64,000 nt of DNA from Bacteroidota bacterium (GTDB lineage: Bacteria > Bacteroidota > Bacteroidia > Cytophagales > Cyclobacteriaceae). Position numbers and translations under genes: made by a program. This document shows positions 19,881 through 29,883 of this stretch, one piece after another (positions within the stretch are counted from its first letter, which is position 1; each line of letters begins with the position of its first letter). The notes below the pieces were generated by a model that was not told the DNA's origin, searched no databases, and was given only the letters and a program-made list of their open reading frames with translations. The DNA is taken from NCBI GenBank assembly GCA_018267135.1, contig JAFDZA010000004.1, positions 62,001-126,000 on the forward strand. Direction: 5' to 3'.

Positions 19881-20903
19881 TTACTCGTTTGTCTTTTTTA
19901 CAAAAGTTTTAAAATTAGAAAGGGTTACTTCGTTGACCCGAAACCTTCCTAACATGGTTTCTTCTTTGGGGGTGTATAAACTTTTTAAATAGACGATGGT
20001 TTCATCGGGAATACCGTACCCCGTGCTTCCATTTTCTTTTGCTACTGAGTAGAATTCTTTCTTGATAATAATTTTATTTCCGGCAGCTATTAATTTTTCT
20101 GTGATCTGCTGCCGCTTGAGGAAGTAGCCATCAATCAGTTTTTTATATTGACCTTCAACCAATGTAAAAGCTACCCGCAGATTTTGATTATTTATTAACT
20201 CATCAAATATTTTTTTTTCATGCACCTCGGCATATTCTAAATACCAGGCTATAAAAAGACGAAACTCATAGAAGGCGTAAAGCGATGATTGAAAAGCGGA
20301 TATATACTTGTCGGCCCAGCAGGTTGCATCTTGGTACGAGCAGCGCGTTTCATAAAATGGAAGCAGCTCCATATAAATTTTGACATCGTGATAGTAGGCG
20401 GTAAATTCATTGGTAAAACCATACACGCCTTCTACAGTAGATGAATTTTTACTTTCCCCGCTTACATACAGTTTGTAGCGGAATATTTTTTTTTGCGCTT
20501 CGCCCGGCACGATGGTGTTGAGCACCGATGAGTTGAAGAAGTGCCCTTTGGGGCAAGCAATTTTACAAGTAGTGGAAATAAAATAACCATTGTGCCCCCA
20601 TCCATCGGCAAACCCCAATTTAAAATTGTATCCATGGCAGGTTTCGTGTACCACGGTGCCGATGTCGTTTAGTAAACTAAAAGTAGTTGAGCCATCGGTG
20701 GCGTATTGAGTAAAAGAATGTGTTGTGTCTGAATTTAATATCTCAAACGCATCCGGAGAATATTTTTTACAAAGATCGAGAAAGAATTTAGCCTTTTTAT
20801 CGTCTGTATCATACTGGCCTGATACCGGCTGGGTACGAAGTATAAAAAAACACAAAACCAGCCAATAGAAATAAGGCAGACGAAAAGGATAAGAGTGTGT
20901 CAT
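19881..20903 (-). CDS. Secreted protein of unknown family with an HExxH zinc-peptidase motif
   Basis: This 340-aa protein has an N-terminal signal/membrane segment (FYWLVLCFFILR, then QPVSGQ). At about residue 87 it carries VVHETCHGYN, an HExxH motif in a helix, as in zincin metallopeptidases. A possible third ligand lies further on, in TNEFTAYYHD (about residue 168) or a later acidic helix. Several cysteines near TCKIACPKGH and RCSYQDATCW suggest disulfides outside the cytoplasm. The middle and C-terminal parts are helical. I recognise no named family. It precedes no obvious partner; the next gene upstream in the same direction is a beta-lactamase-like hydrolase. Confidence 0.6.
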   Translation of the reverse strand: MTHSYPFRLPYFYWLVLCFFILRTQPVSGQYDTDDKKAKFFLDLCKKYSPDAFEILNSDTTHSFTQYATDGSTTFSLLNDIGTVVHETCHGYNFKLGFADGWGHNGYFISTTCKIACPKGHFFNSSVLNTIVPGEAQKKIFRYKLYVSGESKNSSTVEGVYGFTNEFTAYYHDVKIYMELLPFYETRCSYQDATCWADKYISAFQSSLYAFYEFRLFIAWYLEYAEVHEKKIFDELINNQNLRVAFTLVEGQYKKLIDGYFLKRQQITEKLIAAGNKIIIKKEFYSVAKENGSTGYGIPDETIVYLKSLYTPKEETMLGRFRVNEVTLSNFKTFVKKTNE

Positions 20904-20925
20904 CGGGCAAAGAAGCTTTTGTCAT

Positions 20926-22188
20926 TTAATTAACAATGGCCTGATAAACCAGCGCTTTGTATTTTTCTCCGATCCCCCCGCTGGGCGAATTATACATATT
21001 GGTATAAAGAATGCCAATCAGTTTCTCTTTAGGATCGGCCCAATAATGTGTGTTAAAGGCTCCGCCCCACGAAAAACTGCCGATGCTGTACGGTGAGAGG
21101 TAATCGTTTTCCGGGGTTTCCAATCCAAAACCCAATCCAAAATTTTCTTTGATGGGGGCATGCAGTTGGTTGGTTAGCATCAGTTCTATTGTTTTGCGGC
21201 TTAGCAAACGCACGCCATTGTATTCGCCTTGGTTTAAAAACAGTTGCAAGAATTTGGCATAATCTTCTACGGTAGAACTCAGTCCGGCTCCACCCGAATA
21301 ATAATGCCCGCCCAACTTAGGGTATTCCGGATTTACACCATCGAATACCACAACCGGGGGCGAAAACTTTCCGTCTTTCATTTCATATAATGTTACCAAT
21401 CGGTTATGTTTTTCTGTCGGCAGATAGAAGTAGGTGTCGTTCATGCCTAACGGGTTGAAAATTCTTTCTTTCAGAAAGTGGTCGAAGGTCATTCCCGAAA
21501 GCACCTCTACCAGATAACCGAGCACATCTGTGCTGAGGCTGTAGGTCCATTGTTCACCGGGTTGGTGTTTCAATGGCAGACGGGCCAGCTTTTTTATTTT
21601 GTCGCCCAGCACATCCGAAGTGCGGATGCCGATGCCACTCGGTATGCCGGCTTTGGCATAGAGGGCTCTCATTTCGCGACTGCCAATGGCCGCATAATCA
21701 ATGCCCGAGGTGTGGGTAAGCAGATGACGAATGGTAATTTCATTTTTAGCGGGTTGTGCGCTGTAGGTAGAATCTTTTTCATTGAACCACACCAGCACGG
21801 TAGGATTTTTAAATTCGGGTATGTATTTGCTGATGGGCTCGTCCAGCGAAAATTTTCCTTCTTCCCACAGCATCATGACAGCCAAACTGGTAATGGCTTT
21901 GGTTTGCGAGGCAATACGGAAGATGTGGTCGTTTTTAAGAGGCACTTGGTTTTCGAGGTTGGCTTGCCCAAACGATTTTTCGTACACAATTTTTCCATTG
22001 CGCACAACCAATGCCACAGCTCCGGGTATTAGTTTCTTAGAAACATACTCGTTAAGAGTGCGGTCAATTCGCTGCAGGCGTTCAGACGACATGCCATTTT
22101 CTTCCGGTTTGCCTGATAACCAATTTCGTTGGGCCAAGGTGCTGAGCGTGCCGATAAAGGCAAAAAAGAAAGCAAAAACTGTTTTCAT
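20926..22188 (-). CDS. Secreted beta-lactamase-family (class C-like) serine hydrolase
   Basis: This 420-aa protein starts with a signal peptide (MKTVFAFFFAFIGTLSTLAQ). The class C fold motifs are visible: nucleophile SxxK in FRIASQTKAIT, the Tyr motif in QWTYSLSTDVLGY (Tyr-Ser-Leu instead of the usual Tyr-x-Asn), and a late GG motif in SFSWGGAFNTHYW. Such proteins in Bacteroidota are mostly esterases or D-amino-acid peptidases rather than antibiotic-resistance enzymes. It starts 30 bp after the end of the SDR gene and is likely co-transcribed with it. Confidence 0.85.
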   Translation of the reverse strand: MKTVFAFFFAFIGTLSTLAQRNWLSGKPEENGMSSERLQRIDRTLNEYVSKKLIPGAVALVVRNGKIVYEKSFGQANLENQVPLKNDHIFRIASQTKAITSLAVMMLWEEGKFSLDEPISKYIPEFKNPTVLVWFNEKDSTYSAQPAKNEITIRHLLTHTSGIDYAAIGSREMRALYAKAGIPSGIGIRTSDVLGDKIKKLARLPLKHQPGEQWTYSLSTDVLGYLVEVLSGMTFDHFLKERIFNPLGMNDTYFYLPTEKHNRLVTLYEMKDGKFSPPVVVFDGVNPEYPKLGGHYYSGGAGLSSTVEDYAKFLQLFLNQGEYNGVRLLSRKTIELMLTNQLHAPIKENFGLGFGLETPENDYLSPYSIGSFSWGGAFNTHYWADPKEKLIGILYTNMYNSPSGGIGEKYKALVYQAIVN

Positions 22189-22218
22189 TATTTTCGGTTT
22201 GACTATCCGTTTGTTTTT

Positions 22219-22971
22219 TCAAAGTCCTTTTACACTCATTCCGCCATCTACCATAATATTTTGCCCCGTAATGTAACTGGCTTTGGGCATACACAAAAAA
22301 GCCGCCACTCCGGCTACTTCTTCCGGTTGCCCGATGCGCCCCAGGGGAGTGCGGGCTACAATTTGTTGCAGCCGTTGCGGGTTGGTCAGCACATCGGCCG
22401 TTAAGGGTGTTTCAATATACCAGGGCGAAATGGCATTTACCCGGATTTTATCGGAGGCCCACTCGGCCGCCAGATGCCGTGTTAATTGTACAATGGCGGC
22501 TTTGGCCATGCCGTAGGGCGGGCCGCTTTGCAAATCGAAGGTGGCAGCTACTGAAGCGATGTTTACTACACTGGCTTGGTCCGATTTTTTTAAGAGTGGA
22601 TGAAGCAGCCGGGTTATTTCAACAGTACTGAACAAGTTAACTTCAAATAAATGGCGGTATTCGTCTTCGGTGTAGTCAACTAATTTTTTTCTTACGTTAG
22701 TGCCGGCATTATTCACCAAAATATCTACTCGCCCCCAATTTTCAGTTATCTTTTGAGTCAGTGTTTTTCTAAATCCGGCATCGGCCACATCGCCATCGAT
22801 GGTAAATAAATTGGCTTGATGTTTTAGCCGGCCTTGTATGGGTTTGGTATCGCGGGCTATGGCAATGACTTCAGCACCCAATTCCAGCAATTCTTTTACA
22901 ATGGCTAAACCAATGCCCCTGGTGCCACCGGTAACGACTGCTTTTTTGCTTTGTAACGACCAATCTGTCAT
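22219..22971 (-). CDS. SDR-family oxidoreductase (tropinone-reductase-like)
   Basis: This 250-aa classical short-chain dehydrogenase has the cofactor motif [21 protein letters not shown], the catalytic Ser in VNIASVAAT, and the Tyr-x3-Lys pair in [14 protein letters not shown]. The C-terminal substrate loop and [10 protein letters not shown] end are standard. An Arg/Asp pair after the second strand (IARDTKP) leans toward NADP. The substrate cannot be told from sequence. It heads a short minus-strand pair with the serine hydrolase. Confidence 0.88.
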   Translation of the reverse strand: MTDWSLQSKKAVVTGGTRGIGLAIVKELLELGAEVIAIARDTKPIQGRLKHQANLFTIDGDVADAGFRKTLTQKITENWGRVDILVNNAGTNVRKKLVDYTEDEYRHLFEVNLFSTVEITRLLHPLLKKSDQASVVNIASVAATFDLQSGPPYGMAKAAIVQLTRHLAAEWASDKIRVNAISPWYIETPLTADVLTNPQRLQQIVARTPLGRIGQPEEVAGVAAFLCMPKASYITGQNIMVDGGMSVKGL

Positions 22972-23055
22972 AATGAATATAATTATGTGAAAATACGATA
23001 TAGCGGGTGCTTTAAGAAATGAAAATGAAACTGAGTTTTTGGAGAGCGATCATAT

Positions 23056-23418
23056 TTATTTTTTCTCTTGCTTGACGACCAGTAAAAACCAATCGGAGTC
23101 GGTTTGCAGGTATCCTTGTTCGTAGCAGTAAAAATAAGTGCCCCCCTCTTTGGTAGTGTAGAGGCTGGTGAACAGATGAAAATCGAAACCCTGTTCGGCT
23201 AGTTTGTTGCGGTGTACTTTTGTTTTGCCGGCCGGGTTGAGAGATAACAGGATGCGTCTGTTTTTACGCAAGGCATTGTTGATGTTGCGCACCAGATTGG
23301 TTTCGTTACTGTTGTGCCGGTTGTGGTAGGCTATCCGGCACTGGTCTGAGCAAAATCTTTTGTCGGAGCGGCCTTTCATTTTTTCTCCGCACTCCACGCA
23401 CATCTTTTCAGTAACCAT
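23056..23418 (-). CDS. Small protein with N-terminal zinc-ribbon (CxxC...CxxxC)
   Basis: This is a 120-aa cytosolic protein. The first 30 residues hold MCVECGEKMKGRSDKRFC and DQCRIAYHNRHN, a treble-clef or ribbon arrangement of four cysteines plus histidine, as in DUF2116-like proteins. The rest is a helix with LRKNRRILLSLNPAGKTKVH and a strand-rich end (FHLFTSLYTTKEGGTYFYCY). No function is known to me. It ends 20 bp after the tamB start side and lies in the same direction, so it probably follows tamB in the opposite order (tamB reads into it). Confidence 0.6.
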   Translation of the reverse strand: MVTEKMCVECGEKMKGRSDKRFCSDQCRIAYHNRHNSNETNLVRNINNALRKNRRILLSLNPAGKTKVHRNKLAEQGFDFHLFTSLYTTKEGGTYFYCYEQGYLQTDSDWFLLVVKQEKK

Positions 23419-23438
23419 AACGGCTATTTAGTTTTTTC

Positions 23439-26400
23439 TTATTTTGTTCCGTCCTCTTCCTTTTTTACTTGTTCTACTTCTTTTCTTCTTTTCTGATAGA
23501 CCGAGGAAAGCAATTCTTTCCAGCTATTAAAACTTTTGGTTGACATCAGGCTGAAGCCGGTGCTGATGGTGGTTTGCCCGGAAAAGGTGCTCGAGGTAAG
23601 TTGATTTACATTGGTACGGTTAAACATTTTTATTTTCAGGTTTCCATCCGGGGTTAGCAGGTAATCAACTGTCCAGTCGCCCAGCATGTTCGATACATCC
23701 GACCGGTTATATTGGTTGCCGATGGCACCATCGCGGGTTACGCGCAGCCGGCCATTCAGTAACGAGTAGGAGAGGCGTAACTGAAAGGTGCTGAAGGCTT
23801 CCTGGTCGAAATTGCCGAGATCGAAATTTACTTCCAGGTTCTGATCTACCTGAGTGAGCCAATAGCTGAGTTGGTTGGAGAGCAATTCACTTACGCTGCT
23901 GTAAAGCCCGCTGCCGCCACCGGTAGTAAATGCATCGGGCGGTGAAAACCGTCTGAGCACAATTAAACTAAAAACTTGTTTCTTTAATTCTTGTTCATCC
24001 AGCTTGGCTTTAAACGCTTTGAAGTCCTGGTTCAGCGGCTCACTGCCGTTTTCAGTTGGCACAGTATTAGGCAAGTCGTTAGCCACAATATCAAAGTTAA
24101 TTTGGGGAGACAGCATAGCTCCTTCAATTTTCAGTTGCACTTCGGCCGGATATTTTCTACGCATGGCAATGCTGGTAACGCAGGGTGTGCAGGTAGTAAC
24201 CACCGGGGCAAACGAAACCAGTTGGCGATAGCTGGCATTGATATTGAGAACAGCCGTGTACGGATCGCCCGCCCAGCTTATTTTACTTCCTTTATTTATA
24301 ACGAATTCTTTGTTAATGATGTCGTACAAAGTGAAGTTGTAATTGCCCCGGTCAAACGTAAAATCGCCAAACATGCTGAACTCGCCCTTGGTATCGAACT
24401 GTAATTTAAGATTACCGTTGCCATAGCCCCGGATAATATCGCCCGAGCGTATATCGAAAATAATTTCTGAGTAGGCATCGGGGGTAATGTCAAGGTTTAA
24501 ATCCATGGTAATACCGGTTGGCTCATTTTTTACTTTTTGTTTTGCCTTATTTTTTTTCTGCTTGAGTGTATCAGCAAAATTGGTGAACGAGATAAAATCT
24601 TTTTTGGCAGCGGTGTTATCTACCGAGCCATTGAGCGGTATAAAGATACGGGTGCCTTTGTCAGATCGGGCCGTGGCAGAGATCCGCAGGTTTTCCAGCG
24701 GCCCCTGCATGGTTAAAGTACCCGTGCTGTAGGCTTGGCCGTAAAACAAGCTATTGTCTTTGGCGGTGGTGTTCATCACCTGAAATTTTTCGAAGGCGGC
24801 CTGCAAATCCAGGCGCATATCGTTGTAGTTGCGGTGGGTGAGGCGGCCTTTTAGTTTGGCTTTATTCTTTAACTCATCGGTAACCAAAAAATCAGTGAGT
24901 CCTATTTCGCGAGGGGAGAACGAAAGTGCGCCATTAAAAAAATATTTAGTTTGAAGATAATCTACCGTCAGTGCTCCGTTTTTTATTTTTCCTTCTCCGT
25001 TTACCACCGGGCTCAGAAAAGTGCCGGTGATGGTGTAAGTTCCGGTAAGGGTGCCGTCCATGTTAGAAAAAATGCCACGCATAAAGGGTTCTATAATTTT
25101 AATGTTGGCGCCTTCCAGCTTGGCAGACACATTCAGAGGGATTTCCGATTCCGGATCATAATGACCGGTCATTTCAACGGTGCGTTTGGTTTCGCGATCC
25201 AGAAAAAAATTTAAGTCGAATCGCTTTTGTTCACGATTCCATTGGTTTTTTCCGGTGATGTCGCCTACTAAAAATTTATCTACCGTCAGGTTTTGGATGG
25301 TGAAATCGTTTTGTATAAAAGGGTTTTGTAAAATATCGCGTGCTTCTACTTTTCCGTTTACGATCCCCGATGTTTTCTCCTGCAGCAAGGAATTAAAAAA
25401 ATCAAGATTAAAATTTTCGATCGTAAGTACGGCCACCTCTTCGGGGTTTGGCGAAATGATTCCGTTTACCTTAACCACTTCGTTTTGATGAGTTATGCCG
25501 AATTGATGCAATTGCCATTCGTTGCCTTTTTTTACGACCCAATTTTGTTCATGAAAAGTCCAGTCTTCATTAAAAATTTTAAATACGGTGTGCAGCATTT
25601 TAAACACCAGACTATCCTGAGAAATATCAAGACGGGAGGCCAGTCTTACGGTGTTGTTGTTGCCATCCTGGTCGCCCTGAAAAATAAAATGCACGGTATT
25701 GTTTACCCAGGAGGCCTGGGCGAGTATATCTTTTGATTTAAAATAATCTGAAAATTCCTGGTTGGCCGATCGCACGGTGGCGCGGGCACGCACGGTAGCA
25801 CTGTCGTAATGTTTGTGGCCATCAAACGAAATGGTATTGCTGTTGAATTTTTTTTTATTGTACACTACGGTATCGAATTTTCCTTCCAGGTGCAGGTCTG
25901 TGAAACGCTGGCGGGTAAGGTTGGCATTTAGTTGAGCTCCGGGGGCAATGGCCAGATCGAGGTTGGCCAGCTTGGCCAAGGGTTTAATGTCGTTCAGTGT
26001 TACTTTCAGTTGAGCGGTGTAGCGCGTCTTACTATCGATGGCTTCTAATGTAGGAGCAGCAGGTTGCAACTTAAATTTTGAATAATAGGCCAGCCAGAAT
26101 TTTTTTAAATCATTCAGCAATAATGAGTAGCGGTAGTTGCCGGTGAGGTCGGCATTGGCCAGCGAACTTCTGAGTTGCAGCAGATGGTGGTCATTTTCTT
26201 TAGACGAAATGAGGTGGATGGAATCCATGAAGATCAATTTGCCGTTATAATTTACCTGTGTTTTGTGCAGGGCTATTTTTCCTATCAGGCTGTCTAACTG
26301 AAGCCCGCGAGTATCTATGTCAAAATAAGATTTTACAAATAATGGTTGTTTCATAAAGCCCAGCCGGTCTACAAAAATGGTATCTAAGTGGGCTTTTACT

Positions 26401-27986
26401 TTAATGACATCTTGCCCTCTGCGGAAATCAATAAACGCTTTGGCATTGAATTGCAGATTGGGATCGTCAATAGATAAATCTCCGTTAAACAATTGCCGGG
26501 CAAAACGGGCATTGGTGGTAATACCCGTATAGTTATAGTGACGAAAGCCAAGCAAACTTACCGAGCCGTCTAATGTAAAATCTGCGGTTTCGCGCGTCAG
26601 GCCTTTTCCGCTAATATGCCCGCGCAGCGATACGTTTTGATAATTGAGGGTGTCGTTCAGGTAACGGCCTAATTTAAAATTATCCAGTGTAAGATTGCCG
26701 GTGTAGGCAGAGCGGGTTTGGTCGGTTTCTTTTATTTTAAGATTTAAGTCGGAATGGATTTGGCCCAGTTGTGTGGCCAGACTGCCTTTGGCTACAAAGT
26801 CATTTACAAAACCGGTAAACTCAGCACGTGCGTGTGTGTGGCCTAACGGGGAAAGCGCCTGGTACGTACTTTCGCTTAGTAAAAAACGAATGTCGGGCTG
26901 CTCAATGATACCATCGGTTATTTTTAAGTCTATAAATGTTTCGTTGATGTTGGGCAGGCCGTCCATTTTCAGGCGGCCTATAATCCGGGTATGCCCCAAG
27001 GCGATGGACATGGGATTAAACGAGAAGCGCGACACTTTTCCGGTGGCAATCCCACTCAGTTCCACCGGCTTCGGAAGCGGAGGGAGGCCGTAGGTAAACA
27101 AAGCCAGATCGGCCGGATACAGTATGGTGTTTTTTAATCTTGCCCAGATGTTCACCTTATCATTAAAATCGCTTAAGTCATCCATACTTTGGTATGTAAA
27201 CCGGATGGAATCGGTAAGGGTGCTTTGGCCGGCTCGCAGGTGCACATTTAAAAACTCCATGGAACTTTGCGAAATACGGAAGTAGGTGCTTAGTTGGTGA
27301 ACGATAAATTGAGTTTGCCGGTCTTGCGCATACAAGGATTGAAGATCGAACTGAATGGTGTCGCCAATAATCTGAAACTGATGAACCTTGCCGCTGTCGA
27401 GATTGAGGTGAAAATGCCGGTAGTCAAATCCGTTCTTGATAGAGTCGCGGTCGCTTTCGTTGTAAATAAACTGGGATTGTGTCAGCCCTATGTGGGCAAT
27501 GGTTAATTTGGCCGAGCTGGCCCCTCCGCTGCCCGATGAATATTTTTCATTGATTTTATGAATGAACAGGTTGATATTTAGATCGGAGGAGGTATCGCTT
27601 TCGGCAATTTTTTTAAGATGTACATTCGCCCGGTTAATATCCACCCCGTCTATGGTGGGGTTCCCTTTTTGCAGTAAACTGAGCAGCCCAAAATTGACCG
27701 TCAGGTTTTCCACCGAAATCATTTCATTTTTTTCCGGATCGGCAATCTTCACGTTTTTTAGGTTGAGGCGGTCAAACCATTCCAGGTTCATGGTTTCTAC
27801 GGTGGCCGGAAAACCCGTTACCTGCGAAAATCCCGACAGATACCGGCCGATGAGGTAGGTCTGTACTTCCGAAAACTGCAGAGCTAAAAAAGAAAGGGTG
27901 AAAAAAGAAAGCAAAATAAAAAACGAATACAAGAAAATTTTCTTGAGCCAATAGAAAACCCGGTTTTTAATAACTTGCAAACGCAT
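23439..27986 (-). CDS. tamB: TamB/DUF490-type translocation and assembly module protein
   Basis: This 1515-aa envelope protein has one N-terminal membrane helix (about residues 17-38, FLYSFFILLSFFTLSFLALQ), then an AsmA-like start and more than 1000 residues of repetitive beta structure. The conserved DUF490/TamB C-terminal domain ends the protein (GDFTFDRGNYNFTLYDIINK, NQLSYWLTQVDQNLEVNFDL and the final region). TamB-like proteins form a hydrophobic groove across the periplasm for lipid transport or outer-membrane protein assembly. The start codon overlaps that of the divergent tsaD. Length is normal for Bacteroidota TamB. Confidence 0.9.
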   Translation of the reverse strand: MRLQVIKNRVFYWLKKIFLYSFFILLSFFTLSFLALQFSEVQTYLIGRYLSGFSQVTGFPATVETMNLEWFDRLNLKNVKIADPEKNEMISVENLTVNFGLLSLLQKGNPTIDGVDINRANVHLKKIAESDTSSDLNINLFIHKINEKYSSGSGGASSAKLTIAHIGLTQSQFIYNESDRDSIKNGFDYRHFHLNLDSGKVHQFQIIGDTIQFDLQSLYAQDRQTQFIVHQLSTYFRISQSSMEFLNVHLRAGQSTLTDSIRFTYQSMDDLSDFNDKVNIWARLKNTILYPADLALFTYGLPPLPKPVELSGIATGKVSRFSFNPMSIALGHTRIIGRLKMDGLPNINETFIDLKITDGIIEQPDIRFLLSESTYQALSPLGHTHARAEFTGFVNDFVAKGSLATQLGQIHSDLNLKIKETDQTRSAYTGNLTLDNFKLGRYLNDTLNYQNVSLRGHISGKGLTRETADFTLDGSVSLLGFRHYNYTGITTNARFARQLFNGDLSIDDPNLQFNAKAFIDFRRGQDVIKVKAHLDTIFVDRLGFMKQPLFVKSYFDIDTRGLQLDSLIGKIALHKTQVNYNGKLIFMDSIHLISSKENDHHLLQLRSSLANADLTGNYRYSLLLNDLKKFWLAYYSKFKLQPAAPTLEAIDSKTRYTAQLKVTLNDIKPLAKLANLDLAIAPGAQLNANLTRQRFTDLHLEGKFDTVVYNKKKFNSNTISFDGHKHYDSATVRARATVRSANQEFSDYFKSKDILAQASWVNNTVHFIFQGDQDGNNNTVRLASRLDISQDSLVFKMLHTVFKIFNEDWTFHEQNWVVKKGNEWQLHQFGITHQNEVVKVNGIISPNPEEVAVLTIENFNLDFFNSLLQEKTSGIVNGKVEARDILQNPFIQNDFTIQNLTVDKFLVGDITGKNQWNREQKRFDLNFFLDRETKRTVEMTGHYDPESEIPLNVSAKLEGANIKIIEPFMRGIFSNMDGTLTGTYTITGTFLSPVVNGEGKIKNGALTVDYLQTKYFFNGALSFSPREIGLTDFLVTDELKNKAKLKGRLTHRNYNDMRLDLQAAFEKFQVMNTTAKDNSLFYGQAYSTGTLTMQGPLENLRISATARSDKGTRIFIPLNGSVDNTAAKKDFISFTNFADTLKQKKNKAKQKVKNEPTGITMDLNLDITPDAYSEIIFDIRSGDIIRGYGNGNLKLQFDTKGEFSMFGDFTFDRGNYNFTLYDIINKEFVINKGSKISWAGDPYTAVLNINASYRQLVSFAPVVTTCTPCVTSIAMRRKYPAEVQLKIEGAMLSPQINFDIVANDLPNTVPTENGSEPLNQDFKAFKAKLDEQELKKQVFSLIVLRRFSPPDAFTTGGGSGLYSSVSELLSNQLSYWLTQVDQNLEVNFDLGNFDQEAFSTFQLRLSYSLLNGRLRVTRDGAIGNQYNRSDVSNMLGDWTVDYLLTPDGNLKIKMFNRTNVNQLTSSTFSGQTTISTGFSLMSTKSFNSWKELLSSVYQKRRKEVEQVKKEEDGTK

Positions 27987-29004
27987 GGTTCAAATACTTC
28001 CTATAATTCTGGCCATTGAGTCTTCGTGCGATGAAACCTCCGCTTCGGTCATTCAATCTGGAAAGATACTCAATAATGTGGTGGCTTCACAGGCTATCCA
28101 CCAAAAATACGGTGGGGTAGTGCCTGAGTTGGCATCGCGGGCACATCAAAAAAATATTGTAGGCGTGGTAAACGAAGCCATGCACACAGCCGGCATAAAA
28201 AATTCAGATTTACAAGCCATTGCTTTTACGCGTGGCCCAGGCCTGATGGGTTCTCTGTTAGTGGGCGTTTCGTTTGCCAAAGGCATGGCGCTGGCATTGA
28301 ATCTCCCGATGATAGAAGTGAACCACATGGAAGCGCATGTGCTGGCGCATTTTATTGATGAACCACGACCTGAATTTCCGTTTTTGTGTTTGACCGTGAG
28401 CGGGGGCCATACCCAAATTGTGTTGGTAAAAAACTTTTTAGAAATGGAAGTGATTGGCCAAACGCAAGACGATGCCGTGGGCGAAGCATTTGACAAAGCT
28501 GCCAAGATGATGGGATTGCCTTATCCCGGTGGGCCGTTGATTGATCAATATGCGAAACTCGGTAATGCTAATGCGTACAAATTTTCACAAACTTCAATGC
28601 CCAATTTGGATTTTTCTTTTAGTGGAATTAAAACGGCCTTTCTCTATTTCTTGCGCGACAAGAAAAAAGAAGATGAAAATTTCATAGACAAAAACTTGAA
28701 CGATATATGTGCGAGTTTGCAAAAGCACCTTATCAGTATGTTGATGCAAAAATTAAAATTGGCCTCACACCAAACGGGCATCAAACAAATTGCCATTGCC
28801 GGTGGTGTTGCCGCCAACTCGGGTTTAAGAAATACATTGAATGAATTAGCACAAGAATTGAATTGGAAAGTTTTCATTCCCGAATTTCAATACTGCACCG
28901 ACAATGCCGCCATGATTGCCATAGCCGCACATTATAAATTTTTAGCAGGGAAATTTTGTGCGATGGATGTGGCGCCTATTCCGAACCTTGGAATTGGTTC
29001 TTAG
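27985..29004 (+). CDS. tsaD: tRNA N6-adenosine threonylcarbamoyltransferase TsaD
   Basis: This 339-aa Kae1/TsaD enzyme transfers threonylcarbamoyl to adenosine 37 of ANN-decoding tRNAs, together with TsaB, TsaC and TsaE (not in this window). Visible hallmarks are ILAIESSCDETSASVI, the metal-binding pair in EVNHMEAHVLAHF (near residues 114 and 118), LTVSGGHTQIV, GEAFDKAAKMMGLPYPGG, and the C-terminal CTDNAAMIAIAA. The ATG overlaps the tamB ATG on the other strand by two bases. No other start is available between it and the conserved ILAIE strand, so the overlap seems real. Confidence 0.95.
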   Translation: MVQILPIILAIESSCDETSASVIQSGKILNNVVASQAIHQKYGGVVPELASRAHQKNIVGVVNEAMHTAGIKNSDLQAIAFTRGPGLMGSLLVGVSFAKGMALALNLPMIEVNHMEAHVLAHFIDEPRPEFPFLCLTVSGGHTQIVLVKNFLEMEVIGQTQDDAVGEAFDKAAKMMGLPYPGGPLIDQYAKLGNANAYKFSQTSMPNLDFSFSGIKTAFLYFLRDKKKEDENFIDKNLNDICASLQKHLISMLMQKLKLASHQTGIKQIAIAGGVAANSGLRNTLNELAQELNWKVFIPEFQYCTDNAAMIAIAAHYKFLAGKFCAMDVAPIPNLGIGS

Positions 29005-29005
29005 G

Positions 29006-29830
29006 TCATTGCTGCACAGTTAAATAAATTCCCGGGCTGCCACGTTTGTATATCGTCCATTGAGCTTCGTTGGCTTCTTTGCCATATAATATACCTTTAG
29101 CAAATGCCATTGAAAGTTTAAGACTATTGCGCCAGTTTTCGGGATGTTTGATTTTCCCCCACGTTTTTACCCACTCTATAGTAACGGCAATGTCTTGCGA
29201 AAATGATAAATCATATTTGTTCAAATCAATCTCGTGCCAACCTGTAGATTTTGCTTTGATATAAATGTTGTCATTAAGTAATTCATCGGTGGGAGAGCCA
29301 TTTTCAATTTTACGAATATGGAGTCGAAACAATACACTATCAAATTCAAGATAAGCTATATGGAAATTTACTTTTTCAATATAGATTGGTTTAGCAACCT
29401 TAATTAAAATTCCTCTTTCACCGGCACCATAACCACCCCACCCAGTAAGAAAATGTTTTGAAGAAGTTTTTGTGCCAATGGTTTTCTGTTTGGTCTTAGT
29501 TGATTTTACAAGCACTTCATTGAGCTGAACAGAATGTTCTTTTAATCGAATTACAGTTTCTTTGTTGATCAGATTTTCCAATAAAATAATTTGTGCTTCA
29601 AATCCAATCATCGAAATTCTAACTCGTGCTTCGGGCGATTGACTACTTACATTGAGATTAAATAATCCTTTTTCATTGGAAAGCGTTCCCAAGTTTGTTC
29701 CGATAACTCCAATAGATGCAAATTCTAACGGTTCACTATTTGAATCATTGACAACTTTGCCCGTGACGGATTGACTCAAACTTAGTGTAGCGACAAAAAT
29801 AAACAGGTATGTGAAAATAAATTTAGTCAT
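29006..29830 (-). CDS. Secreted protein with carboxypeptidase-regulatory-like domain
   Basis: This 274-aa protein has a signal peptide (MTKFIFTYLFIFVATLSLSQ). It is followed by a CarboxypepD_reg-like beta-sandwich (residues about 21-100: GKVVNDSNSEPLEFASIGVI, LSNEKGLFNLNV, MIGFEAQIILLEN, then VIRLKEHSVQLNEVLVK). This is the same N-terminal module found in SusC-like receptors, here detached. The C-terminal half (GVGGYGAGERGILIKV-like strands and WHEIDLNKYDLSF) is a second beta domain without a recognised family. The stop lies 1 bp from the convergent tsaD stop. Role unknown, presumably periplasmic or surface. Confidence 0.7.
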   Translation of the reverse strand: MTKFIFTYLFIFVATLSLSQSVTGKVVNDSNSEPLEFASIGVIGTNLGTLSNEKGLFNLNVSSQSPEARVRISMIGFEAQIILLENLINKETVIRLKEHSVQLNEVLVKSTKTKQKTIGTKTSSKHFLTGWGGYGAGERGILIKVAKPIYIEKVNFHIAYLEFDSVLFRLHIRKIENGSPTDELLNDNIYIKAKSTGWHEIDLNKYDLSFSQDIAVTIEWVKTWGKIKHPENWRNSLKLSMAFAKGILYGKEANEAQWTIYKRGSPGIYLTVQQ

Positions 29831-29883
29831 GCTTTTGTTGTAAGAAGGCGAAGCAGAATAAAAAATGGTACACCCAAGAACCC

